The notes beneath the pieces are model-generated. The model did not search any database. It saw only the letters and a list, made by a program, of their open reading frames with translations, and was not told the origin of the DNA. The translations under genes and the position numbers were made by a program. Shown here piece by piece: positions 40,988 through 50,316 of a stretch of DNA of 64,000 nucleotides (positions are counted from its first letter, which is position 1; each line of letters starts with the position of its first letter). Origin of the DNA: Variovorax sp. HW608 (lineage in GTDB: Bacteria > Pseudomonadota > Gammaproteobacteria > Burkholderiales > Burkholderiaceae_C); NCBI RefSeq assembly GCF_900090195.1, contig NZ_LT607803.1, positions 5,854,229 through 5,918,228 on the forward strand, in the 5' to 3' direction.

Positions 40988-42325
40988 ATGAAACCACAGC
41001 ATTCCCTCCCGGCCCTGATCGCAGCCGCCATCCTGAGCCTCAACGCCCTGGCGCAAGGCAGCGCCGGCACCCCGTCCGATGCGCTGCAGGCGCGCGCGCT
41101 GTCGATGGCCGATGCGACCGAGTCCCAGGTCATCGTCTGGCGGCGCCACATCCACCAGAATCCCGAGCTTTCGTTCCAGGAGACACGCACCGCCGCCTAT
41201 GTCGCCGACGCGCTGTCCAGGATGCAAGGCATCGAGATTCAGACCGGCATCGCCAAGACCGGGATCAAGGCAGTCCTGCGGGGTGGCAGGCCTGGCCCCG
41301 TCGTGGCGCTGCGCGCCGACATGGACGCGTTGCCGGTGGAAGAGCGCAACGAGCTGCCTTTCAAGTCCACCGCCAAGGGCGAATGGCTCGGCAAGGAGGT
41401 GCCGGTTGCGCACGTCTGCGGCCATGACACCCACGTCGCCATGCTGCTCGGCGCGGCGCAGGTGCTGTCGAACATGCGTGCCGACTTGCCCGGCACGGTG
41501 GTTTTTCTGTTCCAGCCGGCCGAGGAGCAGGGGCCCGGCCCGGTCCCGAGCGGCGCTCCGGCGATGGTGAAGGCGGGGGTGCTCGACAACCCGAAGGTGG
41601 ATGTCGTGATGGGGCAGCACATCAATGCCGGTGGACCGCTGGGCATCGGCTGGCGGCGCGGCAGCATGTATGCCAGTGGCGATGTCTTCAAGATCTCGCT
41701 CACGGGCCAGGGCGGGCATGGCGCCTCCCCGTGGACCGCGAAAGAGCCCACGGTGGCCGCGGCCGAGATCGTGCTGGCGCTGCAGAACATCGTGAGCCAC
41801 CGCATCGACCCGCTGGACGGTCCGACCGTCGTCACCGTTGGCGTGCTGCAGAGCGGCAATCGCGTGAACATCCTGCCCGACACCGCCCAGATCGCCGGCA
41901 CCGTGCGTTCGCTGTCGGCCAGGAACCAGAAGGTGGCGCACGAGAACATCCGGCTCAAGGCAGAGAAGATCGCCGAGCAGTACGGTCTCACGGCCAAGGT
42001 CGAGATCGACACCGGCTACGAGGTGCTGGTGAGCGATCCCGGCGCGACCCAGGTGGTGGTGAAGGCGCTGGAAGCCGCCGCCGATGCCAAGGCGCGCGAG
42101 GTCGGACCGCGCATGGCTTCGGAGGACTTCGGCTCCTTCGGCAAGGAGCGGCCGGTGGTGTACTGGAACCTGAGCGCATCGCCCTTCGCCGACAAGCCGG
42201 GCGCGCCCAATCATTCGCCCGAGTTCGTGATCGACGAGAAGGCCTTGCGCCTCGGCGTGCGTGCGCTGGTCGCCAGCACGCTGGCCTACATGAACGAGCG
42301 TCCGAACGGCGAGTCGAAGCTCTGA
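40988..42325 (+). CDS. Exported M20-family amidohydrolase
   Basis: Periplasmic metallo-amidohydrolase (445 aa). The ATG at 40988 opens a signal peptide KPQHSLPALIAAAILSLNALAQG (cleavage expected near residue 22). The M20 motifs are VCGHDTHVAMLLG (metal Cys/His), PAEEQGPGP (catalytic Glu) and ASEDFGSFGKERPVVYWNL near the end. It is a different subfamily from the cytoplasmic M20 enzyme at 26851-28020 (exported, longer). Substrate is probably an N-acyl amino acid or peptide. Transcribed alone. Confidence 0.9.
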   Translation: MKPQHSLPALIAAAILSLNALAQGSAGTPSDALQARALSMADATESQVIVWRRHIHQNPELSFQETRTAAYVADALSRMQGIEIQTGIAKTGIKAVLRGGRPGPVVALRADMDALPVEERNELPFKSTAKGEWLGKEVPVAHVCGHDTHVAMLLGAAQVLSNMRADLPGTVVFLFQPAEEQGPGPVPSGAPAMVKAGVLDNPKVDVVMGQHINAGGPLGIGWRRGSMYASGDVFKISLTGQGGHGASPWTAKEPTVAAAEIVLALQNIVSHRIDPLDGPTVVTVGVLQSGNRVNILPDTAQIAGTVRSLSARNQKVAHENIRLKAEKIAEQYGLTAKVEIDTGYEVLVSDPGATQVVVKALEAAADAKAREVGPRMASEDFGSFGKERPVVYWNLSASPFADKPGAPNHSPEFVIDEKALRLGVRALVASTLAYMNERPNGESKL

Positions 42326-42442
42326 CGCGAAAGCGGCGGCGCGTTCGTTTCCATACGCTGCGCGCCGCCGTCCGCAGCCACTACGCGCAAGACCGCGCGC
42401 AATCCGCTGCCTAAGCTCGTTGGACACACACGTCCAGAGCGC

Positions 42443-44062
42443 ATGGCAACCATCGAATCGACCGTTTCCCCGGCCAGCGAGGCCTTCAAGGCCAATCGCG
42501 AAGGCATGCTGGCGCTGATCGAGCGCGTGCGCGGCTACGAGCAGCGCAGCGTCGCGACATCGGCCCGGTCGCGCGAGCGCTTCGAGAAGCGGGGCCAGCT
42601 GCTGCCGCGCGAGCGCCTGTCGCTGCTGCTCGATCCGGGCACGCCGTTCCTCGAGATCTCCGCGCTCGCGGGTCTCGGCCTCGACAACCCCGATCTCGAG
42701 CAAAGCGTGCCCGGCGGCGGCGTGATCGCGGGCATCGGTTGGGTCTGCGGCGTGCGCGTGATGGTCAATGCCTCGGATTCGGGCATCGATGCAGGCGCGC
42801 TGCAGCCCATGGGCATTCCGAAGCAGCTGCGCATCCAGGAACTGGCACTGGAGAACAAGCTGCCCTACGTGCAACTCGTTGAAAGCGCGGGCGCCAATCT
42901 CATGACCTACAAGGTCGAGGAGTTCATCACCGGCGGCACGCTGTTCCGCAATCTCGCGCGCATGTCGGCGGCCGGGTTGCCGGTGATCACCGTCACGCAC
43001 GGTTCCTCGACCGCGGGCGGGGCCTACCAGACGGGCCTATCGGACTACATCGTGATGGTGCGGGGCCGTTCGCGGGCCTTCCTCGCCGGGCCGCCGCTGC
43101 TCAAGGCCGCGACCGGCGAGATCGCGACCGAGGAAGAGCTCGGCGGCGCGGTGATGCACACCTCGATCTCGGGCCTTGGCGACTACCTGGCGGAGGACGA
43201 CCGGGATGCGATACGCATCGCGCGCGACATTCTTCGGGCGATCGACTGGAACCGCGACATCCCGCAGGAGCCGCCACGCCGCTTCAAGCCGCCGCGCTAC
43301 GACGCCGAAGAGCTTCTCGGCATCATGCCGATGGACCCCAAGCGCCCGGTCGACATGAAGCAGGTGATCGCGCGCATCGCCGACGACTCGGACTTCCTGG
43401 AGTTCGGCGAGAACTACGGCAGCGCCACCGTCGTCGGCCACATCAGGATCGAGGGCCTGCCGCTGGGCGTGATCACCAACAACGGCCCGATCGACTCGCC
43501 CGGCGCGAACAAGGCCACGCACTTCATCCAGGCCTGCTGCCAGGCGAAGACGCCGATCCTCTACCTCAACAACACGACCGGCTACATGGTCGGCAAGGAG
43601 CACGAGGAGGGCGGGATGATCAAGCACGGCGCCAAGATGATCCAGGCCGTGACCAACGCCACGGTGCCGCAGATCACGATCTACTGCGGCGCATCCTTCG
43701 GCGCCGGCAACTACGGCATGTGCGGTCGCGGCTTCCATCCGCGCTTCTGCTTCTCGTGGCCGAACGCGAAGACAGCGGTGATGGGCGGCGAGCAGGCGGC
43801 GCAGACCATGGTCATGGTCACCGAAGCCGCGATGAAGCGCAAAGGGGAGGTCGATCGGGCCAAGCTCGACGAACTGAAGCGCCGCATCATCGATCGCTTC
43901 GACAGCCAGATGAGCGTGTTCACCACCAGCGCGCGCGTGCTGGACGACGGCGTGATCGATCCGCGCGACACGCGCGCCGTGCTGTCTACGGTGCTTTCGA
44001 TCTGCCGCGACGCGGAACTGCGTGAGCCGCAGCGCATGCAGTTCTCGGTCGCCCGTCCCTGA
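42443..44062 (+). CDS. Acyl-CoA carboxylase carboxyltransferase (beta) subunit
   Basis: Carboxyltransferase subunit of a biotin-dependent acyl-CoA carboxylase (539 aa), methylcrotonyl/geranyl/propionyl-CoA type. N-terminal carboxyltransferase half: RERLSLLLDPGTPFLEISALAG and SGIDAGALQPMGIPKQLRIQELA; C-terminal half: TPILYLNNTTGYMVGKEHEEGGMIKHGAKMIQAV, then CGASFGAGNYGMCGRGFHPRFCFSWPNAKTAVMGGEQAAQTM, both oxyanion glycine-rich stretches visible. The biotin carboxylase/carrier subunit and any acyl-CoA dehydrogenase are absent nearby, so its partner must be elsewhere. The substrate is therefore open. Confidence 0.9.
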   Translation: MATIESTVSPASEAFKANREGMLALIERVRGYEQRSVATSARSRERFEKRGQLLPRERLSLLLDPGTPFLEISALAGLGLDNPDLEQSVPGGGVIAGIGWVCGVRVMVNASDSGIDAGALQPMGIPKQLRIQELALENKLPYVQLVESAGANLMTYKVEEFITGGTLFRNLARMSAAGLPVITVTHGSSTAGGAYQTGLSDYIVMVRGRSRAFLAGPPLLKAATGEIATEEELGGAVMHTSISGLGDYLAEDDRDAIRIARDILRAIDWNRDIPQEPPRRFKPPRYDAEELLGIMPMDPKRPVDMKQVIARIADDSDFLEFGENYGSATVVGHIRIEGLPLGVITNNGPIDSPGANKATHFIQACCQAKTPILYLNNTTGYMVGKEHEEGGMIKHGAKMIQAVTNATVPQITIYCGASFGAGNYGMCGRGFHPRFCFSWPNAKTAVMGGEQAAQTMVMVTEAAMKRKGEVDRAKLDELKRRIIDRFDSQMSVFTTSARVLDDGVIDPRDTRAVLSTVLSICRDAELREPQRMQFSVARP

Positions 44063-44205
44063 GCGAAAGCCGATGCCATGTGCACGAGGCACGTGGCGCC
44101 GGCGAACAGGTGGCTGCCGGCCGAGTGGCCGCCGAGATCGAGGCTGTTGCCGAAGCCGCGCCGTCGTGATTCACTACGCCGTCCACGAACTCCAGGAGAG
44201 CACGC

Positions 44206-44976
44206 GTGCAGATCGGCGTTCAGAACTTCGTGACACGGACCCCGCCGCGCTTCGAAACCAAGGAAGCCGAGCGGACCCATTCGCTGCAGCGCCTCGCCGC
44301 CGCCTGCAGGATCTTCGGGCGGCGGGGTTTCTCCGAGGGCCTGCTGGGCCATGTGACGGTGCGCGACCCCGAGTTGCCCGACCACTTCTGGGTCAATCCG
44401 GTCGGGGTCGCCATGCATCAGGTGAAGGTGTCGCACCTGGTACAGGTCAATCCCGAGGGCAAGGTGGTTCGCGGCAGCGGCATGGTCAACCCGGTCGGGC
44501 TGCTGCTGCACACCGCGGTCCACCGCGCGCGCCCGGAGGTGAACGCGGTCTGCCATGCGCATGCGCTGCATGCCTCGACCTGGTCGTCCTTCGAAAGGCT
44601 GCTGGACCCGATCACGCAGGATGCCTGCATCTTCTTCGAGAACCAGGCGCTGATCCTCGAGCCGCGCGTGGTGCGCGATGCCGAGGCGGCAAAGCGCTTC
44701 GCGGCCGGTTTCGGTGACCGCAAGGTAGCGATCCATGGCGGCCACGGCATCTTCACGACGGGCCAGAGCATCGACGAGGCCGCATGGTGGTTCGTGCTGA
44801 TGAACCGATGCTGCGAGGCGCAGCTCCTGGCCGAAGCGGCCGGCAAGCCGACGCGATGGAACGAGGAAGACGCACGCTGGCTCGCGTCGGTGCTCGGTTC
44901 GCCGACCTTCGGCTGGCTGTCGTTCCAGACCCTGTGGGACGAGATCATCGCGAGCGATCCGGATCTGGTGGATTGA
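44206..44976 (+). CDS. Class II aldolase/adducin-family protein
   Basis: Zinc-dependent class II aldolase-like enzyme (256 aa). GTG start at 44206 after CCAGGAGAG. Motifs: GHVTVRDPELPDHFWVNPVGVAMHQVKVSHLVQV, metal ligands in VNAVCHAHALHASTW (His-x-His), and HGGHGIFTTGQSIDEA. Adducin-type members act as aldolases, epimerases or have no proven activity. Its 3' end overlaps the convergent DUF72 gene by 32 bp. It lies 143 bp after the carboxyltransferase gene, same direction. Confidence 0.87.
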   Translation: MQIGVQNFVTRTPPRFETKEAERTHSLQRLAAACRIFGRRGFSEGLLGHVTVRDPELPDHFWVNPVGVAMHQVKVSHLVQVNPEGKVVRGSGMVNPVGLLLHTAVHRARPEVNAVCHAHALHASTWSSFERLLDPITQDACIFFENQALILEPRVVRDAEAAKRFAAGFGDRKVAIHGGHGIFTTGQSIDEAAWWFVLMNRCCEAQLLAEAAGKPTRWNEEDARWLASVLGSPTFGWLSFQTLWDEIIASDPDLVD

Positions 44977-46030
44977 TTCGTGCTGCAATCTCCTCGGCCA
45001 GCCCCAGCACCGTCCGTGGCGCCGAGCCCTCGGCCTTGTTGCTGATGGTCACGTAGGCGCGCTGGCCCGCGCCGGTGGCGCCGGCGATCACGCGCGCGAG
45101 GGTGGCGCGGGTGTCGGCGTCGATATCGACCAGCTTGTCGAAGGGCTCATAGAGTTCCTTGGCGTCCTCGTAGCCATAGGCGCCGTGGAGCCGGTTGAGA
45201 TTCCACCGGCACACCAGCGGCCCGGGCCAGAGCGCACGCAGGAGCGGAAGTTGCGCCTCGATCGGCGGCAGCTTCGGATGCAGGCCCATGCAATAGGTCG
45301 CGCCTGCGCCGCGCAGCACGTCGCAGAAGGCGGGCGTGAGGAATTCGGGGTTGCGCACCTCCACCGCGATCACGCCGTCGGGCGCGACCGGCTGCAGCGC
45401 GGGCAGCGATCGCAGCATCGTGCCGAGCCGTTCCATCACCTCGGGCATGCGCGCCAGCATCGTGCCGGGAAGGGGACTGAGCTGGAACACCAGCGCACCC
45501 AGCTTGTGGCCGAGCCCGTCCAGCGCCGGCTGCACGAATTCCGTAGCGGCGAGTGCGGGATCGAGGAAAGCCGGATTGGCCTGCATGCCGCGCCCGTCCT
45601 CGCCGCGCACCATGGCGTCCGCGACGAGGCTGGGCGCCTTCACGGTGAAGCGGAAGTCCTCGGGCACCTGCGCCGCATAGGCCGCGAACTGGATCGCGGT
45701 CAGCGGCTTGTAGAAGCTGCGGTCGATGCTTACCGCGCGCAGCAGCGGATGCTGCGCGTAGGCTGCCAGGCCGTGCTTCGACAGCACCGACTGCTCGTAG
45801 TCGCCGTCCCAGACCATGCCGGACCAACCCGGGAAGTACCACGACGAGGTGCCGAGCCGGAGGTTCGGCGGCAGCTCGCTCGCGAGTGCCGCAAGCGCCG
45901 GATCGGGCGGCATGGGCCGCACCTTGGGTGCGCGTGCAGCAGTGTGCTTCCGGGGCGCCGGCGCGGCAGCGGGCGCCGGCGCGGGTTCGTCCACGTCCTC
46001 GAAGTCGTCGTCGAACAGCGAGTTCTGCAC
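44945..46030 (-). CDS. DUF72 domain protein
   Basis: TIM-barrel DUF72 protein (361 aa), function unknown. The barrel begins LRLGTSSWYFPGWSGMVWDG and contains SIDRSFYKPLT, FRFTVKAPS and GVIAVEVRNPEFLT, the family signatures. An Ala/Pro-rich N-terminal tail of about 45 residues (FEDVDEPAPAPAAAPAP) precedes it. The GTG at 46030 lies 8 nt after the GH3 stop and is the best start; it is a weak call. The tail overlaps the class II aldolase gene end-to-end. Confidence 0.85.
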   Translation of the reverse strand: MQNSLFDDDFEDVDEPAPAPAAAPAPRKHTAARAPKVRPMPPDPALAALASELPPNLRLGTSSWYFPGWSGMVWDGDYEQSVLSKHGLAAYAQHPLLRAVSIDRSFYKPLTAIQFAAYAAQVPEDFRFTVKAPSLVADAMVRGEDGRGMQANPAFLDPALAATEFVQPALDGLGHKLGALVFQLSPLPGTMLARMPEVMERLGTMLRSLPALQPVAPDGVIAVEVRNPEFLTPAFCDVLRGAGATYCMGLHPKLPPIEAQLPLLRALWPGPLVCRWNLNRLHGAYGYEDAKELYEPFDKLVDIDADTRATLARVIAGATGAGQRAYVTISNKAEGSAPRTVLGLAEEIAARINPPDPDRSR

Positions 46031-46038
46031 GCCGATGC

Positions 46039-48303
46039 TCAGTCCGGGGCCGCGAGCACGAAGCTCGTCTTCAGGCCCTGCGTCGCCGAAGGGCCGATCC
46101 ACAGATCGAACGCGCCGGGCTCGACCGTGGGCTTCAGTTCCTGGCCGATGAACATCAGGTCGGCGCGCGTGAGGGTGAAGTCCACGTCGGCCGATCGTCC
46201 CGGCTGCACGCGCACCTTGCGAAAGCCCTTGAGCTCGCGCACCGGCCGCGTCACGCTCGCCGAACGCGCCCCGATGTAGAGCTGCACCACTTCCTCCGCG
46301 TCGCGCGCGCCGCTGTTGGTGATGCGCGCGCGCACGTGGAGCGGGCCGTCCCACGGCATGCGGCTCGACGGAAGATCGAGCGCGTCATAGCGGATGCGCG
46401 CATAGCCGAGGCCATAGCCGAAGGGATAGAGCGCGTCGTTGGTCGCATCGAGGTAGCGCGCCTTGTACATCTGCGTGGGTGCTTCGGCGAGCTGCGGCCG
46501 GCCGGTGCGCTTGTGGCTGTAGTAGTAGGGCACCTGCCCCGGCATCTGCGGAAAGCTCACCGGCAGGCGGCCGGAGGGGTTCACATCGCCATACAGCACG
46601 TCGGCGATCGCCTGGCCGGTCTGCGATCCGAGAAACCAGGTCACCAGGATCGCGTCGGCGCGTCGCACCCCGCCGCGCAGCGCCAGCGCGCGTCCGTTGC
46701 GCAGCAGCACGACCACCGGCTTGCCGGTCGCGACCACCGCGTCGGCCAGGTCCTGCTGCGCCTTCGGGATCTCGATGTCGGAGCGCGAACGCGATTCACC
46801 GGACATCTGCTCGTTCTCGCCGATCGACAGCACCACCACGTCGGCGGCCTGCGCCGCCTCGACTGCCGCGGCAATGCCACCGGGGATCGCCGCATCGACG
46901 TCGGCGCCGCGCACCACGGTCAGCAGATCGGGCGATTCGAGCCGCGTGCGCAGCGCTTCCTCGATGCCGACCGGCGGCGCCTGATCCGGAAAGATGCGCC
47001 ACGGCCCGAAAAGGTCGGAGGTACCCGCGAACGGACCGATCAGCGCGATCTTCTTGCCCGAGCGGGGCAGGGGCAGCAGGTCCTTGTCGTTCTTGAGCAG
47101 CACGATCGACCGCACCGCCGCGTCGCGCGCCAGCGCCTCGTGCGCAGCCACGTCGAAGCGTGCGCGCTCAGGCGCGGCTTCGAGGCCCTGGAACGGATGG
47201 TCGAACAAGCCGAGCCGCGTCTTCACCCGCAAGACGCGCCGCACCGCGTCGTCGAGCCGCGACATCGGCACCTCGCCGGACGCGACCAGCTGCGGCAAGT
47301 ACTTCATGTAGAGCCCGCTTTGCATGCTGACATCGGTGCCGGCCAGGAAGGCGCGGCGTGCCGCTTCGCGCCCGTCGGCGGCGAATCCGTGGGCGACCAG
47401 CTCTTCGTCGGCGGTGTAGTCCGAGACGACGAAACCGTCGAAGCCCCATTCCTTGCGCAGCACGCCGGTGAGCAGCGCCGGGTTTGCATTCGACGGGATG
47501 CCGCCGATCTCGTTGAAGGCGCTCATGATCGACAGCGCACCGGCATCGATCGCCGCGTGGAAGGGCGGCAGGTAGACCTCGCGCAGGGTCCGCTCCGACA
47601 GATCGACCGTGTTGTAGTCGAGCCCGCCTTCGGCCGCGCCATAGCCCGCGAAGTGCTTGGGGGTCGCCAGCATCGTGTCGGGGCGCGAGAGATCGCTGCC
47701 CTGGAAGCCGCTCACGCGCTTGGCGGCGAATTGGCGGCTGAGATAGACGTCCTCGCCTGCGCCCTCGACGCCGCGGCCCCAGCGGGCATCGCGCGCGACG
47801 TCGACCATCGGGGCGAAGGTCCAGCGGAAGCCGTCGGCGGTGGCTTCCTCCGCGGCCGCGCGCGCGGTGCGCTGCGCAAGATCGGGCTCCCAGCTCGCCG
47901 CTTCGGCCAGCGGCACCGGGAACACGGTGCGGAAGCCGTGGATGATGTCCGCGCCGAAGATCAGCGGGATGTGGAGGCGCGATTCGTTCACCGCCACCTG
48001 CTGCGCGCGGCGCTTGCCTTCGAGGCCCTCGTTGTTGAAGAGCCCGGTCACGCGCCCGGCGCGGATGTCGGCGAGCTGCTGCTCCAGGCTCTGCTTCGCG
48101 GCCTGCGGATTCGCGACGATGTCCACGCCGGCCGGCGCGTAGAGGCTGAGCTGGCCGACCTTTTCTTCCACCGTCATGCGGCCGATGAGTGATTCGATGC
48201 GCGCGTCCGCCATCGTCTGCTGCCTTGCGCCGGTGGAACAACCGGCGGCGAGGACCACGGCCAGCGCCGCGAGGGGAGATCTCCAAACCGTCATCAGGCG
48301 CAT
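46039..48303 (-). CDS. Glycoside hydrolase family 3 beta-glucosidase, lipoprotein
   Basis: Periplasmic or outer-membrane-anchored GH3 enzyme of the BglX type (754 aa). The ATG at 48303 gives a signal peptide with lipobox LAAGC (Cys about residue 21). Then RMTVEEKVGQLSLY, the GH3 N-terminal barrel with substrate-binding KHFAGYGAAEGG and the nucleophile Asp in FDGFVVSDYTADEELV. The alpha/beta sandwich (KIALIGPFAGTSDLFGPW, VVLSIGENEQMSGESRSR) and a fibronectin-III-like C-terminal domain follow. Cleaves beta-linked glucosides. Operonic with DUF72. No dockerin or carbohydrate-binding module is seen. Confidence 0.92.
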   Translation of the reverse strand: MRLMTVWRSPLAALAVVLAAGCSTGARQQTMADARIESLIGRMTVEEKVGQLSLYAPAGVDIVANPQAAKQSLEQQLADIRAGRVTGLFNNEGLEGKRRAQQVAVNESRLHIPLIFGADIIHGFRTVFPVPLAEAASWEPDLAQRTARAAAEEATADGFRWTFAPMVDVARDARWGRGVEGAGEDVYLSRQFAAKRVSGFQGSDLSRPDTMLATPKHFAGYGAAEGGLDYNTVDLSERTLREVYLPPFHAAIDAGALSIMSAFNEIGGIPSNANPALLTGVLRKEWGFDGFVVSDYTADEELVAHGFAADGREAARRAFLAGTDVSMQSGLYMKYLPQLVASGEVPMSRLDDAVRRVLRVKTRLGLFDHPFQGLEAAPERARFDVAAHEALARDAAVRSIVLLKNDKDLLPLPRSGKKIALIGPFAGTSDLFGPWRIFPDQAPPVGIEEALRTRLESPDLLTVVRGADVDAAIPGGIAAAVEAAQAADVVVLSIGENEQMSGESRSRSDIEIPKAQQDLADAVVATGKPVVVLLRNGRALALRGGVRRADAILVTWFLGSQTGQAIADVLYGDVNPSGRLPVSFPQMPGQVPYYYSHKRTGRPQLAEAPTQMYKARYLDATNDALYPFGYGLGYARIRYDALDLPSSRMPWDGPLHVRARITNSGARDAEEVVQLYIGARSASVTRPVRELKGFRKVRVQPGRSADVDFTLTRADLMFIGQELKPTVEPGAFDLWIGPSATQGLKTSFVLAAPD

Positions 48304-48373
48304 TTTCGCGGAAGGCGCCGGGGACCCCGGCGCGGTCGGGGACAATCGGGATTCCTGAGCCAGGGCCCGCCCC

Positions 48374-49021
48374 ATGTACATGCCTCCCCAGTTCAACGCC
48401 ACCGACCGCGAGGTCGCGATGGAGCTGATGCGCACGCATCCCTTTGCCAGCCTCGTCTCCACCGATGACGAGGGCCTGCCTTTCATCACCCACCTGCCGC
48501 TGATGCTGGAGGATCGAGGGGAGGGCGGCTGGTCGCTGTGGGGCCATTGCGCCAGGCCCAATCCGCATTGGCGCTACCTGCAGGCGCGACCGAAGGCGGT
48601 GGCGGCCTTTCTCGGACCGCATGCCTACATGTCGCCGTCGGTCTATCCCGATCTCGCCCGCGTGCCGACCTGGAACTACCTCGCGGTGCATTGCACCGTG
48701 GAGGCCCGGTTGATCGAAACGCCAAACGAGAAGGATGCGCTCCTGAAGCGCCTCATCGGCCAGCACGAACCCGCCTATGCGCAGCAGTGGCGGGACCTCG
48801 GCGAGGAGTTCCAGCACAAGATGCTGGCTGGCATCGTGGGCTTCGAGCTGCGCGTGACCGCGCTCCAGTGCAAGCTCAAGCTGAACCAGCACCGCAAGGA
48901 ATCGCACGCCGCGATGCATGCGCGCTACAGCGAGGGTTCACCCGACGAACGCGCACTGGCCGTGTGGATGGAACGTCTCGGCCTGCAGGTCGCCGACCCG
49001 GCAAGGATCGGAGAAGACTGA
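48374..49021 (+). CDS. PaiB-like FMN-binding protein
   Basis: FMN-binding split-barrel protein (215 aa), PaiB family. Start MYMPPQFNATDREVAMELMRTHPFASLVSTDDEGLPFITHLPLML; the conserved block AYMSPSVYPDLARVPTWNYLAVH is the family signature; HRKESHAAM near the end also matches. In Bacillus PaiB is linked to negative control of sporulation and protease genes; in proteobacteria the role is unclear. Divergent from GH3; followed after 1 nt by a small membrane protein. Confidence 0.9.
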   Translation: MYMPPQFNATDREVAMELMRTHPFASLVSTDDEGLPFITHLPLMLEDRGEGGWSLWGHCARPNPHWRYLQARPKAVAAFLGPHAYMSPSVYPDLARVPTWNYLAVHCTVEARLIETPNEKDALLKRLIGQHEPAYAQQWRDLGEEFQHKMLAGIVGFELRVTALQCKLKLNQHRKESHAAMHARYSEGSPDERALAVWMERLGLQVADPARIGED

Positions 49022-49022
49022 G

Positions 49023-49250
49023 ATGCGCATCGTCGGACTGATCGGACTCGCGCTGGCGCTGCTCGTCGTCGGCGTGCTGGCCAGGAAGCAACTGGGCGTG
49101 GCAGCGACACCGGCGTTGCCGACCGGCGCATCGGCGCCTGCGGGAGCGCCGGCCGGCGATGTCGGCATGCAGAGCCGGCAGCTTCAGGAGCAGATCAAGC
49201 AATCGCTCGACGCCGCACAGCAGCGGCGTCCGATGCCGGATGACAACTGA
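49023..49250 (+). CDS. Small single-span membrane protein, unknown
   Basis: 75-residue protein: one N-terminal hydrophobic segment MRIVGLIGLALALLVVGVLA, an Ala/Pro/Gly linker, and a short polar helix QSRQLQEQIKQSLDAAQQRR. It could be a membrane anchor or an uncleaved signal. It sits between the PaiB-like gene and tadA and overlaps the tadA start by 11 nt. I do not recognise a function. Confidence 0.7.
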   Translation: MRIVGLIGLALALLVVGVLARKQLGVAATPALPTGASAPAGAPAGDVGMQSRQLQEQIKQSLDAAQQRRPMPDDN

Positions 49251-50316
49251 CGCGCACTGGATGCAGCTTGCGCTGGCCGAAGCCCGCCGTGCGGGCGATG
49301 CCGGCGAGGTGCCGATCGGCGCCGTGGTCGTGAAGGACGGGGCGCTGGTCGCGGTGGGATGCAATTCGCCGGTGGCTGGGCATGATCCGAGTGCGCATGC
49401 GGAAGTCAATGCGCTGCGTGCCGCGGGCGCGGCGCTTCGCAACTACCGTCTCGACGGTTGCGAACTCTTCGTCACGCTGGAGCCTTGTCCGATGTGCGCC
49501 GGCGCGATGCTTCACGCGCGGCTGAAGCGCGTCGTCTTCGGCGCGGCCGATCCCAAGACCGGGGCGGCCGGGTCGGTGGTCGATCTCTTCGGTGCGCCGC
49601 AACTCAACCACCACACGTCGGTGCAGGGCGGCGTGCTCGCGCCGGAGTGCCAGGCGCTCTTGCAGGCCTTCTTCCAGGATCGCCGCAACGAGGCACGCGA
49701 GGCCGCCGAACCGCTACGCGACGACGCGCTGCGTACGCCGCCGGAGCGCTTCGCCCCGCTTGCCGACTACGCCTTCGATGGGCATTACGTGAGCGATCTG
49801 CCGGCCCTTCGGGGATGGCGGATGCACTACCTCGACGAAGGGCCGAGGGATGGCGGGGCGGTACTGCTCTGCATCCACGGGCCCGGCGAGTGGAGCTACT
49901 TCTTCCGCCATGTCGCGCGCCTCCACATTGCGCGCGTCCTGGCGCCGGACCTCATCGGCTTCGGCATGAGCGACAAGCCCAAGCGCGAGGCGGTGCATCG
50001 GCTGGAATGGCATCGCGACGTGCTGCTCGAATGGATCGAGCGGGTCGATCCCGGGCCCATGGTGCTGGTCCACAGCGCGGGCGGCGCTGGGCTGGCGTCA
50101 CTGCTCGCGTCGGCCGCGCCGACGCGCTTCCTGCACATGATGCTTGCACCGGACGCCGGCGAGAACATCGGCGACGCCTGGCGGGCGCCTTTCCCCGATC
50201 GGGGCCACGAAGCGGCGCTGCGCGCGCTGGGCCGCGCGCCCAAGCGCGTGTCCGGCCCCGACGCGGCGCAGGCGGAGCGGCTCCTCGCGGATGCAATGGG
50301 ATACTTCGCGCCGTGA
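49240..50316 (+). CDS. tadA: TadA tRNA adenosine deaminase fused to an alpha/beta-hydrolase
   Basis: Two-domain protein (358 aa). Residues about 1-155 form TadA, which deaminates A34 to inosine in tRNA-Arg(ACG): zinc motifs SAHAEVNAL (His, Glu) and EPCPMCAGAM (two Cys). Residues about 170-358 form an alpha/beta hydrolase like haloalkane dehalogenases/epoxide hydrolases: RGWRMHYLDEGP, oxyanion LLCIHGPGEWSYFFRHV, DLIGFGMSDKP, and a nucleophile-elbow-like VLVHSAGGAGLASLL. The elbow is VHSAG rather than the common GxSxG or GxDxG, and no obvious C-terminal catalytic His is seen, so hydrolase activity is uncertain. E. coli TadA is 167 aa. The fusion is in frame with no intervening start. The end overlaps the next gene by GTGA. 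Confidence 0.88.
   Translation: MTTDAHWMQLALAEARRAGDAGEVPIGAVVVKDGALVAVGCNSPVAGHDPSAHAEVNALRAAGAALRNYRLDGCELFVTLEPCPMCAGAMLHARLKRVVFGAADPKTGAAGSVVDLFGAPQLNHHTSVQGGVLAPECQALLQAFFQDRRNEAREAAEPLRDDALRTPPERFAPLADYAFDGHYVSDLPALRGWRMHYLDEGPRDGGAVLLCIHGPGEWSYFFRHVARLHIARVLAPDLIGFGMSDKPKREAVHRLEWHRDVLLEWIERVDPGPMVLVHSAGGAGLASLLASAAPTRFLHMMLAPDAGENIGDAWRAPFPDRGHEAALRALGRAPKRVSGPDAAQAERLLADAMGYFAP

Noticed and set aside
45886..48192. Plus-strand frame of 768 codons
   Set aside because: Antisense to the GH3 glucosidase, with only shadow-like composition.
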